Positions 49,113 through 62,500 of a DNA stretch of 64,000 nucleotides are shown in pieces. The translations under genes were made by a program, and so were the position numbers. Position 1 is the stretch's first letter, and each line of letters opens with the position of its first letter. Origin of the DNA: Rotaria sordida (lineage: Eukaryota > Rotifera > Eurotatoria > Philodinida > Philodinidae); assembly GCA_905250125.1 (NCBI GenBank), contig CAJNOL010000019.1, positions 1 through 64,000 on the forward strand, written 5' to 3'. Under the pieces are notes generated by a model. That model did no database searches and was not told the origin of the DNA. It saw only the letters and a list, made by a program, of their open reading frames with translations.

Positions 49113-49737
49113 TTAACCCTTTGAGTACCGGATTATTTTTATATAATAAAAATTTTTATAATTTCAAACTAACGTTTATTTCGCAAAAAATATCACAAAG
49201 TACATGAATTAAAATGCTAGTAGAGTGTGATAATCTTTAAAATAATCCATAAGACACAATCCTACATCACATTCAATGCATTCATACGAAGTATCTCTTT
49301 TTGATCTGGCTCCTCTCACAGTGTTGGCACAAACGTAACATTTTCTTCTTGGATTTAGTTGAGGCTCTGTTGATTCAATGCGCGAAGGAAAATGTTATTA
49401 AATGTGATCAACTGATCAGAACCTTTATTATAGATAACACTCTTCAATGACTGTATTCATATGAAAAATCCTGTTGATAACGATTTATTCTTTCTTGGGA
49501 AATGCTGTCCAATGACTTATGTTCTAATTCATTGAATCACATAGTGGTCGATAGAAATATTAGGGAACAACCAATATTCATTACTAGGTACAGATAGTCT
49601 TAACCGTACAAATATCCTAAACGCAAATATTCATGTAATTCATATCATAAAATAATCAAACGATCATGTTTTCTAAAGTTATTCAGACCCTAAACTATCA
49701 GGACGTGAATTTGCGTCGCCGGTACTCAAAGGGTTAA
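49113..49737 (-). mobile_element. piggyBac-type element, short internally deleted copy
   Basis: The 617 bp element (49117-49733) is flanked by TTAA on both sides (49113-49116 and 49734-49737), the piggyBac target site. TIRs are perfect over 15 bp: CCCTTTGAGTACCGG at the left and its complement at the right. A minus-strand frame (about 49394-49209) encodes the C-terminal cysteine-rich zinc-binding end of piggyBac transposases: RRKCYVCANTV, then YECIECDVGLC, then FKDYHTLLAF and a stop. The DDD catalytic core is absent, so this copy cannot move itself but could be moved by a complete relative. Perfect TIRs and target duplication suggest a fairly recent insertion. Confidence 0.88.
49209..49394 (-). 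pseudogene. piggyBac transposase C-terminal fragment (Cys-rich domain)
   Basis: About 61 residues remain open up to the natural stop. C-x2-C, C-x2-C and LC...F..YH spacings match the RING/PHD-like DNA-binding tail of piggyBac transposases. The cysteine usual before the F-x2-YH motif is replaced by tyrosine. The rest of the transposase has been deleted from this copy. Confidence 0.75.
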
Positions 49738-52205
49738 TAATTAATATCATCGAAAAAATAATCAAAAGAAAATTGAATAAGTCTCGATCATTCTTTCATA
49801 AAAGACAATTTTTTTTTCTTTTATTATTGTTATAAATTATTGTTGTTGTTGTTGTTTGTAAATTTCTCAATGTTTATTAAACGTATATATAAAGAAAAAT
49901 CAATTTGATGTGATTTTTCATTGCAAACATATCGATGTAGAGTTAATGATGCATCTAACCAAGTACAAAGTTATGATTGAGAATGTATTTGACAATCATC
50001 CGATAAAATTATAATCATAATTGAATCATATTTAAAAGTCTGTTAAAATCAAATTGAATAAATCTATAAACATAACAAAAGAAATATTCACTAATTATTC
50101 ATTATTAAGTTTTCAATTGTAATTAATAAATTATCTAGTACAAAAAAGACTTTTTAAATTCTTGATAAGACTGGTTTTTTTAATCTATTGATAACTTAAT
50201 TTAAATCAGAATTTCTTTTTTCTTTCCTATCATATTAAACTAAATAAGACACACTTCATTATTTCAAATTGTTTTTCTATTCAATAAATGTCTAATATGA
50301 ACAAAAATTTTCTCATACCCCAGCTTAAAATAATACCTTTTTTTAAATACAAAATATATATTAACGTAATCATACGATTAAATCAACTTGGAACAAAAAG
50401 AAAATAATAAATATAATTATCTAACTAATGATGATATAGAGAAGTAGCAATCTAATTAAATATTATTCAAAATCAACAATGCATTAATACATATATAAAT
50501 TATTCATCATGTTCAATAGCTTTTTCAAACGATGATTTTTTGCATTGTATTAATTTCATATTCATTTCCAAATTGTAAAAAAATAAAAATCAAACGATTT
50601 TCTTCATTTTATCTCTAATACTAATGAATATTAATGTATCTTCATTATGAAAACATTGTATAGATAAAATATTTTTAAATCATTAAATAAATTCATATTC
50701 AATCACCATCGATGATTGTTCTAATATCATTTCTTTATTCGTAAATATTGCAAATTAGTTTATGAATAGTAGAATTTGATAATTATTTTCAATTTTAATC
50801 AATATATTCAAATATATTGATTTTATTATGTCAATATAAAACAAGAAATACTTTTAAAAATAAATAAATAATAATAATATAGAAAATGAAAAAAAAAGAA
50901 CATTTTTCAATTAAAAGTGGTAGATATGCATGATATTCAAGTATTTAAAGACTTATCGATGTTACATGAAGATAAATTTGTAATATTTGACATCTTTCAT
51001 ATCATCATGATGATCTCCAATAATAATCAATAGATGTAATAAGATGAATTCTATCTCTCAATTTCATTTCATACATATTGATATTTATGATTGATCATCA
51101 TCAAATATAAAAAAATTTCTATCATGTTGAATTTTAAAAACATGAAAAAACAAAAACTGATTGTTTGAAATATCAATTCAAGAAATAAATATTAATGTTA
51201 ATGAAATATTATTTATAAGATATTGAAATAGATGAAATTGACGATAAATATGTTGCTTCACTGATTAATATTCGATACGATAAAAATAATGTACGACGAT
51301 AATCAGTTCAAGAAATAATTACAGATACCAATGACATTAGTAGAGAGTGATTAATATTGTTGATAATTAATATAATTTATTTCAAAACAACGTCAAAGAA
51401 TTGTTTGGGATTTTCTCGCTTGTTTTAGTTAATATTATCAATGAATTGATTTTATTTTATTTTATTTTATTTTAAGACAAGTTTTTATTGATTTATGATG
51501 GTGTGTAATGAACGGAAAAATATAGAAGATCATATCATTTAGCGCACAATACACGATTAGTTGATAAAATGACTTATACAATTATGAGATATCAGATGTC
51601 GATTCTTCACATTAAGAGACGTATATATATAAGAAAAGCGAAAGAAGAAATAAAATGATATCCATATGCTTGAGATTGTGAAGAAGAATTTGATATTATA
51701 TTAGGAATCGATTCTACCACTGCTCTTTTAAAAATATATTCTTGTTTAATAATAATTGCTAATTGACGTTTACATCCTTTAATTGCATTTTTTTTATTAA
51801 AATTATTTGACTTAACAAAAAAAACATAAAAAGTAAAAGACAATGATATATGAATCAATTATGATTTTCAATATCAGCATATTATTGATTATCCAATAAA
51901 GTGAAATGATAATCTAATAGCAGTCTTTTCTATTTAATTTCCTTCTGAAAACATTTTACTTCGAGTATAAGAATAACAATAATAATAATAACTAAAAAAT
52001 ATAAAGAAAACTATTTGATATGTTATCGAAAGAAGAAAAAGAAAATAAAAATTGTGTTTGTCGATTTGTTGTTCATCAATGAAGCTGATGAATAAGAACG
52101 ATAATATCATCTCACAGCGTCAATTGTTGACAAAGAGAACAATAACCACATTGTGTTATTGTTTACGAAGCTATTCAATAAGAATGAGACACAGCATTCA
52201 ATCGT
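49738..52205. other. Very AT-rich intergenic DNA with a (TTTTA)n tract
   Basis: No complete gene seen. A pentanucleotide microsatellite (TTTTA, about five units) lies at about 51449-51474. A possible isolated minus-strand exon at 51607-51814 is listed separately. Upstream of 52206 lies the F-box gene promoter. Confidence 0.45.
51607..51814 (-). CDS. Possible terminal exon with a GPI-like hydrophobic tail
   Basis: Begins after an acceptor-like T-run plus AAG on the minus strand and reads to a stop. It contains AIKGCKRQLAIIIKQEYIFK and ends with a polar Asn/Ser stretch (NSSSQSQ) followed by a hydrophobic C-terminus, as in GPI-anchor signals. No partner exons were found upstream, so it could be a relic or chance. 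Family unknown. Confidence 0.22.
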
Positions 52206-55200
52206 ATGATACTAAAACAAAATATGATAACAAAATTGAACGATCTCTCTGTCGAATTATTCTACGAGATATTTATTTATTTCCAGTTCCATGAAATATT
52301 CAATATTTTTTCTAATCTCAATTCTCGTTTCACTGCTATCGTTAGCAATATACCATTTATTCGCGCTAACTTGGGTTTGAATGGTATGGGTATCGCTGTC
52401 ACTGAATTTTATTATGCACATTTATTACAACCAAACATACGTAATCGTCTTATTTCATTGTGTATCTCACATACATTAGCTATTGATAATGGTTTATGGT
52501 TAGCATCTAATATATCTGCATTTATCAATCTTCGTCATTTATCTTTAATCGATATTAAACGTTCTTGTTTTGAATTAATGCTCAATACATCTGCATCCAA
52601 CACATCTCTCGTCATATTTAACGTACATTATACAGAATACTATCGAGCTGCATATACATTTAAAGATGTACCTGAGGGTGCATATTATAAAAGAATCTTT
52701 CGTTTATTTCCTTTATTACGTGTATGTCACCTTCGATTCTGGCGGTATATATACGACACTCTAGACAGTCAAATAGTTCTACCACTTAATAAACCTTTTA
52801 TACCGATTGAAACAAATCATTCGAATTTACAATCATTTGTACTTCGAGAATGTTCACCAGCTTTTCTCTCACATTTACTCCAATATTATCCACAATTGGA
52901 AGAACTCACCTTTGATTTAAGTACACCTTGGCTACCTGATAAACATCCATTATTGAATAATTATAAAAAGTAAGTTTCTTTTATTAAAATCAAAATAATC
53001 TATATGATATACCTATGTAAAGTCATATAATCATATTAGAATAATAGAATAATAGTTAAAAGTGATTTTATTTCTAAATTAATAATATTCTTTTTCAACA
53101 ATGTTTACTGACGTTTGGAGTGTTTAATTGTAAAATGATAATTTGAAAAGTTCAGAGTTATTTCAATAATTTTTTAATGAATATAAGAAGATAGAAGTAA
53201 GCAGTAGTTTTTATTTTCTATGAGACCAACATATAGATTACTATGTTGTTCATTAGTAAAAGACAATCAACTCATATCTAATCACAATATAAGTATGATC
53301 CAATTGGCCTGGTTTTTGAAAGAAAAATTTTTCTCATTTTTTTTCGTCTAATAATTATTGAACACAAAATTTTAAGATTTCTGTGAAATAAAAATCAATG
53401 AGATTTTGAAGAAATATTCTAACATACTGTAAAATAAGTTATAATATGGAATCATTCTCTTTCGATAAAAGTCATTAATCAATTATTGTCAAAAGTTAAT
53501 CTTGCAAAATAAGCTTACAATTCAAATACTTTTGGTTAGTTTCAACATCAAAGAATTGTTTTTTAAAACTGTAACCATTGAATTTTAATACGAGTTTACG
53601 TGACAAAAAAGAAATGGTTTTTCTTCTTATACAATACATTATCCTGTTATAGCAAGTCTCTGATATTCACATTTGTGGATATTTGATAATAAATAGTTAA
53701 ATAAATATAGATTGTCTATGAAAATATGCTCATAATATTGGTTAATTATTTGTTAATGTTTCATTAATAAATTTCTTTTAGATTTTATTTATAGTTTTAT
53801 ATCAACAATATATTCAGTTAAATATTAGTCAAAGGAGGAACATCTTCGAAATAAGTGTCAATTAGACGATGAAAAAAAGCTTGTTAGCGCAGCCCCTTTG
53901 GGGCTGAAATGTGGAACTCACGTGGATTCTTCAGCTTCATTGCACTAAGATTCAAAATATAGATAGCATAAAATCAAGCATTTTTCAATTTTCCGATAGG
54001 CGCCTTTATCTTTCGTTTTCTTTGTTGCTATTCGCTCAGTATTTTTCATTTTTAACTTTACTTTTTTCTTTAATTTTACATTTTTATTATAAGAAGCATT
54101 GAATTATATGGCGAATGAAGCTATCATATATGTGTTTATGTATATTCATTTTTTTAAATCTGGTCGGTAAGGTCTGTAATATTCTCTTTCGTTGCTATGG
54201 CCTGTAGAGGGAGGGGGAGCCGCGAAATCTTGGCCTTAAAACTTCTACTCACTATTTTCTTCGAAAATCTACGTGAGTTCCACAAAAGCTGAGTAAAATA
54301 AAAAGTTCCGTTATTTTATGACTATGATACAATGCATGATGATATGATAGAAAATTGTTATATGGAAAGTTTTAAAAAATTTTCATCGATGGTAAATTAT
54401 CAAGAGAAGTATTTTTAATATAAAAATACAAACTATTATGTATAAATAGAACATTGGTACTATATGATATAGTGTAGATGAGCAATAGAAAAGAGTTTTT
54501 TGTTTTTTCAATAAAATGTGAAATAATATATAATGTATTTATGATTATTTTTTATTAATCTATTTCAGTCAAATTTCTCGTATTGATAAACGTTTGGTTC
54601 CTAATTTACGTCGTCTTAAAATAACATTAAAATATGATACTAATGCTATGGATCTACTTGATCAATTATTTGATCATAATGTTTTATTTTCATTGACAAA
54701 ATTCACATTAGAAGGAATGGTGACTGGACCTAATGTTGTTTCCAAGTTATTATCAATGCTTTGTCATCAGTGTTCATATACATACATTGTTAGATGGATT
54801 GTGAAAACTACAATATCATTATCGAACACAAGTAGTATTTTGTTAAATACATTGCAACAATTGAAAGGACGAATACCAATCGAATTAGAATTATGTTTAT
54901 ATAATGATAGTTATTCTATTAAAGCTTTCACGTTACCACGAAAGGACAAATCTTTATATGCTTATAAATATGTAAACAAAAACATTGTTCACGTGTATGT
55001 AGAAATTTCATCTACTTCTAAAAAATGATTTTTCTAAATTATTTAGACAAAGTCATTGGCCATATAGTTTATCAAGAGCTTTGAACAATCGTTTGACATG
55101 TATCAATCAAATAACATTGGATGGTAGATATTCTCAAACCAATGACGAATGTCTCTCTTACTTACTAACTATTGTTTCTTGCCAACAAATTACTTCGCTT

Positions 55201-55698
55201 ACAATTGATGATCCATTCGATTTATGTCAACTACGTTTGCTCTTATCAAAAACGATTCATTTACGTACTCTAGAGCTTCTTTATTACTTCGATTATGATT
55301 TAGATGATGAAAGAAACAAGCAAAATGTAATCAAACTTTTCAATGATACTTCTTTATGCAATATACTCATGTCAAATGGATTAAAAAAACTACATTTTTA
55401 TACGGATTGGCAATATCCAGATATAATAGGTATTGTTTCTTTAATTGTCAAACAATTGCCACATCTGGAAATCATAGAGTTAAACTGTCATGATGGTAGT
55501 CAAGTTCCTGAAACATTACATATACTAATAAATGGTCTTCCAAAATTGAATTTTATCATTTTTCATACTCTTTTGACTGGTGAAAATGAACAGAAGTCAA
55601 AAATGCGTGATCTTCCGAACCGTTGTAAACGTGCATATCGACTGGAGAATCTTCGAGAACTTGCTCATGCTACAATACTTCATGTATGGCTTCAATAA
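52206..55698 (+). CDS. F-box protein A (leucine-rich, lineage-expanded family)
   Basis: Three exons (52206-52969, 54569-54994, 55047-55698) give 613 residues. The N-terminal F-box (about 11-42) reads LNDLSVELFYEIFIYFQFHE and NIFSNLNSRF; it should bind SKP1 in an SCF ubiquitin ligase. The rest is irregular Leu-rich repeats (for example FINLRHLSLIDIKRS, YPQLEELTFDLS, LPHLEIIELNCHDGS) that would bind substrates. Exon 2 ends at a good GTATGT donor (54995) inside an open frame that otherwise stops at 55028. The 1.6 kb first intron hosts a Helentron-like element. The ATG at 52224 is an alternative start. The F-box matches the two minus-strand paralogues that follow only in its general pattern, so this is a distant relative. 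Confidence 0.82.
53884..54289 (-). mobile_element. Helentron-like non-autonomous element, copy 2, in F-box gene A intron
   Basis: Opposite orientation to copy 1. Read on the minus strand: the 5' end is AGCTTTTGTGGAACTCACGT; 19 bp subterminal inverted repeats (53910-53928 and 54266-54284, one mismatch) flank a GC-richer core; the 3' hairpin is AGCCCC-AAA-GGGGCT (53891-53905), followed by GCG and CTAA. Copy 1 has the same order, the same GCG-CTAA after its hairpin and the same CTTTTGTG start, although hairpin and core sequences differ. The central minisatellite of copy 1 is absent here. Confidence 0.75.
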
Positions 55699-56039
55699 CA
55701 TTAAACTATTACATTCTTCTGTTTGTTGATAGGTATATTTTTCGTTGTAAGACTATAAATAGACTTAAAATTGAAAAGTTTAATAAAAAAAAATGTACGA
55801 AAGGCGGATTTTCATTTAAGAAACTTTCCTCGTAAGCACAATGCAAATCTTTTGAATTGATATATTGACATATTTTGAAAAAAAAAAGAGTTCATTTGGT
55901 AAATGTTGAATGTCGTATAAACTTATATATTCAATCATAGTCTATAAAATATTCATTAAAAATTTCTAAAAAGTTGTCTATTAAAATTTATTTAAAATAT
56001 CAGTTTAAGGAAATTATAATAAAGAAAAACAATAAATAT
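55699..56039. other. Convergent intergenic region between F-box genes A and B
   Basis: About 340 bp of AT-rich DNA between two convergent stops. It should contain both 3' ends. Confidence 0.45.
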
Positions 56040-59000
56040 TCATAACCAAATTTGAAACCAATTATCACAAAAATCTACTTGATAATTGTTATCAGAATTT
56101 TTTAATCGAGATGAATATTCAATAAGCCATTCTTGAATATATTCTATTGATCTATCATCTGATATTTGTCCATTTATTGTAAATACAATAAGTTGTTTAC
56201 AATTATCTAATATTGTACTTATAATATCTGTTTCAATGAAATTTTCTGTTTTATATTTGATTTTTAATGAATGTATACCACTAAAAACTTTCGATAAACT
56301 ATGTATATGTTCATTTTTAAGTTTAACATTACTGTTGTTTCCATCAATAAATAAATGAAGAACACGTGAAAATATTAAATCTTCATCAGTAGTCTCAAAT
56401 AATTTAATAGCACAATCAAGATCAATACACAATGTACTAATATTAGGAGCAGCGATAAGTAATATTTTAAAATGTTGCCAATTATCTATCGTTCCAAATA
56501 TAGATATTATTTCAAGTTGCTTTAGTTTTGGAAGATTAATAATTGTTTGTTGATTTGTCGGAACTAGAATAAAAATATTAAAATTAAATATAAAATTATT
56601 TTGATTTAATCAAATTAACTGAATCCAGATAACACTAATAGATATTTCTTAGAAAATGAAATATTCTATTATATACTTCTCAACTGATTCATAAATAATA
56701 TAATAATACATACGGATCCATCGACTCTTAGATCGTAGTCTCAAAGATGACATTTTTTTAGTACTAGAAAGACATTGTTCCATCAACCGTTTATAATAAT
56801 AGTTCTGCTTAATTTTAATTAGAATCCATTCAATGTAAATATTCGTAGAGTTTATTTTTCAGATATTTACTCATAAATAATATGGAAAAATTGAAGATCC
56901 AATATTTGATATATGACTATTGATAACAGTTTCTACAAAACAAATCTTGGAGCTTAACATCTCTAAGTTCAAGCAATCAGTCAAAAGTTAGTTCACAATA
57001 GACTAATTTTAGAGATATATCGATAATAATGAAAAGGAATAAATATACAATAGTTCTATATGCATTAACAGATCTGATATTCTTAATGAGTAGCGGACAA
57101 AAGTTTAGAGCAGTTGGTTTTTTAAGCTTTCTTCTCGATGGTAATAGTTGGTAAGAATCTAAAAAAAAGCATCTGTGCAGTTGAAGTGATTCTCTATTAG
57201 AATTGACAATCCGAAGACTTCAACAAAACTTCTTAGATATGGGTCTACGGAAAACCAAGATACAGAAAACCAGCATTTTGACTTCCATTTGAAGCTTTTG
57301 GAAAAAGATTGTATTTAATAGAGAAAGATGTGATGTTCCCGACCTCTCCATGATCTTCCTTCATTGAAGTGCATTCAATTTATAGAGGGCCCCAATGTGT
57401 CAAATATAGTAAAAACATTGCAATTTTCAATAGAAACAGAGAGAAAAAATGCTTCTTGGACCTTCTGTCAATTGAATGCAGCTGGATGAAGGAAGGTCAT
57501 GGAGAGGTCAGATACGTATCATCTTCCTTTGTCAAATGCAAGCTTTCTCCAAAAGCTTCGAATAACAATCAGAAAACTGGTTTTAGAAGTTTTGGTTTTC
57601 CGCAGACTCTCATCCAAGCGGTTTGTTGAAGTCTTCAAGTCTACAAATCTTGATAGAGAATTCTTTTTATTACACAAATGTTTTTTCACATTCATACTAG
57701 TTATTACCATTTGAGAAGAAAACTTAAAAATACAACTGTTTTAAACTAATGTTTATCACTATATATAATAAATCGATATTGATGTATTTTCTCTATTGGT
57801 TTTATTATCATGTACTAGTTTATCATTTGCAATTATACTCGTTGTGAATTAACGAAAAATCTAATCTTCTTCTTAATAATAATTATCATTCTAATAGTAG
57901 ATATATATGTATATTCACTTTATAAAATTTTTTAAAATGAGCTAAGTTCATGAGAAAAAAATTTCTTGTCAACTTTTGGATTGAATTTTCATGAACTATT
58001 GACGTATAAGGTGTCAAATACATTAGTTTGTGTACACTATTGTCATGTCTCTATTTTTTTAAAAACTATTTAAGAAAATTAGTTAAGATGATTCATATGA
58101 AAAACAAAACTTAAATAAGATTCTATGAATAAAAGAAGAAAATTGAATTTGACTGAAAATATTTTCAAATTCTTCTTTTTTTTTCGTGTAATACTATTTA
58201 ATAGACTTCATATATTGATTCTACCTGGTAAAATTGCTTTAGTTTTATCTATTTGAATACTTAAATCTTGTATTTTTCGACAATGTTGTATAATTGTAAA
58301 TGTTTCAAATAAAGTTTTTGCATGACATATACATAAATATTGAATATTATTATAAACTTGATCACCTAGACTAATACCAAATTTATTAGGTAATATTGAA
58401 TATAAATTAAGAAGAATAGATGGATATGGTAATGTATGAATAAGTATATAGGATTTCTTTTCATCTTTATTAATTGTATAAGCAATAGAAATTGGATTCC
58501 ATGATTCTAAAAGACTATTTGAATCAAAATAATTATCGACAGATGTAGAAAAATATACGGCATATTTCAATGATTGTATAAGCTTATTGTTAGTAAATAA
58601 TTGAGAAGATAAAAATGTAAATAAATGTTGACCATAAATAAGACGTTCATCTTTAGTAGTAAGAGTCAATGAAAGTTGTTGAATAGTTGGTGTAAGTTGA
58701 AGTATTGATGAAATATTATCAAATGTTGAATAAAAATCTATAGCATTAAGAGAAAAATGTGTAAGACATTGAAATGGTATTATATCTTGATTAATTGTTG
58801 GTAAAAATTCTTCAATAATAACATGAAGTCGACGAATATTTGGAATAAGTATAGCAAGAGAAATTAAATCATTAGATGTTAAAAGTGATATACTCATTTC
58901 TATAAGATTTGAATGATTTATAAAATTTTTTTGATTAATTGATAATTTCATTGAATAACAATCAGGTTCAAAATAAATCAATTCAATTTGAGTATTTTTA

Positions 59001-59488
59001 TGAATTATATCTAATAAATGTTGTTGATCATCATTTGAATATGTAATTGAATTATTTTGATTTATTTGTCTTAAACCACGAATAATAATTGTACGAAGAT
59101 ATTTAAGTTGATTTAAATCATTTTCAATAAATGAAAATAATTCTTTATTTTTCCAATCATCTAATGCTAATTTTTCTAAATTAGGAAATATTTTATTCAT
59201 ATGAAGACTAAAATTATGTAAAAAATATGTTTGTTGTAAACGATTTATTGTTAATGAAATAATAAATGTACCAATCTGTGGTAAAATATTTGAATAAATA
59301 TAAAGAAATTGTTTATAATTTAATCGGCGAAGTATAACATGATGACAATAATCAGTTATTGCTTGATTAATACGTGAATTAAGATTATAAAATGAATAAA
59401 ATACATGACCACAATGAATATATCGACATATTTCAAGAATAATTTCATCTGGTAAATATTCGAATTTTGATTTTAAGAAATTATTCAT
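56040..59488 (-). CDS. F-box protein B (tandem paralogue of C)
   Basis: Two exons (59488-58225 and 56563-56040) give 595 residues. The F-box is at about 9-42: FEYLPDEIILEICRYIHCGH then FYNLNSRINQ. A long Leu/Ile-rich repeat region follows (LEKLALDDWKN, LKYLRTIIIRGLRQ, IRRLHVIIEEF). The second exon begins VPTNQQTI and ends with the family signature W-F-Q-I-W-L-stop. The F-box docks on SKP1 and the repeats likely select substrates for ubiquitination. The 1.66 kb intron contains a 650 bp foldback element. Without splicing, the first-exon frame would stop five residues later (PGRINI). The start codon is only 72 bp from the stop of gene C, a head-to-tail duplication. Confidence 0.85.
57100..57752. 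repeat. Foldback element in the intron of F-box gene B
   Basis: Arms of about 280 bp (57100-57385 and about 57465-57752) pair with moderate divergence. Examples: GACCTCTCCATGATCTTCCT pairs with AGGAAGGTCATGGAGAGGTC; GAAGACTTCAACAAA pairs with TTTGTTGAAGTCTTC; GCATTCAATT pairs with AATTGAATGC. The loop is about 80 bp. Short open frames on either arm are by-products. Superfamily not identified. Confidence 0.8.
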
Positions 59489-59560
59489 CTAAAATAAATT
59501 TTTCGTTTTTTTTTTGTGTATTAAAAAAACAGAAAATTTCATCATTAAAGAATTTTCTTC

Positions 59561-62500
59561 TTATAACCATAATTTAAACCATTCATTACTACATTCTACT
59601 CGAAATATGTCTAGAGATTTTATACGAAAACAACTTTGTTCTATAACCCATTGTCGAATATCATTTTCTATCATATCATTTGGAATTTTACCATAAATAT
59701 GAAATATAACAAGTTGTTTAAACTCTTTTATAATTGATTTTATTATATTTGTTTCAATATATTCATCTGATGCTTCATAATCAATTGTTAAATTTCTAAC
59801 TCGAGTAAATACTCGTGCTATAAAATGTATTTTTTCAACAGTTAATTTTGATTTTTTTGTTTGTTGATTATTATTATTATTATTGTTATTATTATTATTA
59901 TCTGGTATACGAACACAAAGATCAAGTATATGTTGATGAAGAAGAACATATAAAATAAGTGGTTCATTTTCATCTTCAAGTAATGTAAGTAAACAATCTA
60001 AATCAATGACTAATACGCATAGATTTGGTGCAGCAACAAGTAATTCTTTTATATGATGTAAACCCGATGGAGTACCTTCAATTGTTAAAATATCAAGACG
60101 ACCAAGATATGGAAGTTTTACAGGTGGTTTATTATTATCAGCTATAAAAAAAAATAAGAAAATTTTATTTCATACAAATAATTTAAGTTTTATGTAAATA
60201 TCTTCAGCGAATAAAATTTGTCAATTTTATAATTGTTAAACACTAGAAAGAACTAACAGGTATCTCAGATGAAATTGTACTAAATTTCGATGTGTGTTTT
60301 TTTTTCTCTCACTTGCTATTCATAAAAATATTTTGTTTAAATACTAAATGATAGAGAATTTAAAGCTCTACAAAACTGCTCATTTGTCTTTTAAAACAAG
60401 TTTTCTTTGTTAGCACTAACTTAAAAAGATGATTATCTATCCAATAGCGTAACTGCGACATTCAAAAAAATCTAAAATAGAACAGAAGTTTTCTTTTTAT
60501 GAAAAGTTCCATTGGAATTTCAAGAATACCATAAAATTTTTCATCGAATTCTGCATCTTTGAAATTAAAAAGAATTCGAAATAACGTAGAAAATCTTTTG
60601 TAATAAACCTGTACAATTCTTTTTTAATTTTAAAGAATCTTAGAATTTTCATTGTTTTATTTAACAGTTATACCATTTTCTTCAGCGTTAAATTCTACAT
60701 TGAATAACTCAATAATAAACATTTTGTAGAATAATTCTTGACTTTTGGAAAACATACTTTTCCAAACTGCACTAAAACTATTAGTGGGTGTCAGTCTAAA
60801 CCTTCTTCTCTTGATAACACACCTTCAGAAACCTTGGAAATAATCGTAAAAGTATAGAGTACGAAATTTTCTATTTATTAGTATGAAATAATTCACTTTA
60901 AACATCCTTCTTGATAATCCAATGCTTCCACCATAGATGTCTATCGCGGCTGAGAATCTGCTGTTGCCGCAATTGTATTCAAAAAATGTTTCGATTTCAT
61001 GTACTTTTGAAAAAATCTGCTGCTGCCGCGGCACCACTGCTCCGATGGCAGCGTCGCCATAGACATCTCTGGCTTTTACTAATCAATAATGATCAATAGA
61101 AAATAATAAGTTGCAGCTCAATGATTGAGTATATGTGAATCGTCTCGAATTTAGCATTGATAAAGAAAACTTATTAGAAAAACTAAGTAGACAGTTTTGT
61201 AGAGCTTCAAATTCTCGATCTTTTAATATATAAACAAAATTTTTTGACGAATGAGAAGTGGAAGAAAGAAATATCGAAATTTAGCACAATTCCACCTGAA
61301 ACATTCGTTAGTTTGTATCAAATTCAAAGTTAGACATGAATGAAACAGGTCTCGGTCTCGATCTCGACAAAAAAACGAAATGAAGTTTTCTTACTGTGCA
61401 TAACAAAGATTTTGTCATCATAGCACTAAAAATTAATTCTTGATCATTTTTCATACGCTACGGAAATATCTTCCTGCTACACTATGACTTATTTAGTTTC
61501 TAATATTTTTCTTGTCAGATCAAGATTCTCGATTACGAAGGCTTCCCACAAAAAGTCCAATTTTCTGCCAAAACTCTTAACATTTTCTGTCAAATTTTTA
61601 CAGCTTCATAGTAACTTGGAATAGAAATCGGATTTCGAAATATCTTTGCCTTTCTCTGGTAGAAAGTGAAATCGAAATAAATAGACAATATCATTACGAG
61701 GTGAATGGGATTGAATCAGATCTTGACAATCGCATTCTTCATGGCAAGACTAAAAATAATTTGTTCACAACGCTTGTGCTTATGTACGATAGCAGAAAGA
61801 TGTCCTTAAGGTTGTTCGGTATACTTCTAGTTGATCACAGTGTGTCAGAAGGTTGAAGATAAGGACAAAGTTGAAGATAAAGTTCGTTCTTCTACGATTA
61901 TGACTTTCTTCATATTATATTGACAACTATTGAATGTTCAATATTGATTAAATCTTTTGTATTTTAGAATATTCGTACAATTTTTAAATAGGAAATAACT
62001 TCTATTGAAATGCTATCGGTGGATACTTGCTCTAGAATTGAAGACATTACTTTTCTGAATGATCTTAAGTTAAAACATTTTCTATTTATGTTAATATTAT
62101 TCAATAATATGCAATATAATCAAACTGATCATTTCAATAGTCATTTTTCTCAATATATGACATGATACAAAATTAAACTACTTAAAACTTGATTGATATT
62201 TTGAATTAGTGGAACAAAGTCTATTGTATGCTTCGCGGAACAAACAGAAAAGTAGGACGAATTTTCTCAGCAGATAAAAGTATGAGATAAATCATCAGCT
62301 GTTTATTGGCCCTAAACTAAAGCTCAAAAATAGAACAAGTTTTAGTTAGTTTTTTGAATTTTTCTCAACAGATAGCTTTTTTCGTGCGAGCACTACTTCA
62401 ATCTATAAACAGATTTTCCATTTTTGTTTTTGATTTGAATAATTTTTAGGGTAATTAATTATTTTAATCTTTAATTTTTGATCTACCTGTAGAGGTTAAT

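Noticed and set aside
57369-57714. Overlapping open frames on both strands
   Set aside because: They lie within the arms of the foldback in the F-box gene B intron.
58208-60141. Joining the 59.6-60.1 kb minus-strand exon to F-box gene B
   Set aside because: It lies upstream of B's start on the minus strand, and B has its own second exon at 56.0-56.6 kb; phase and order assign it to gene C.
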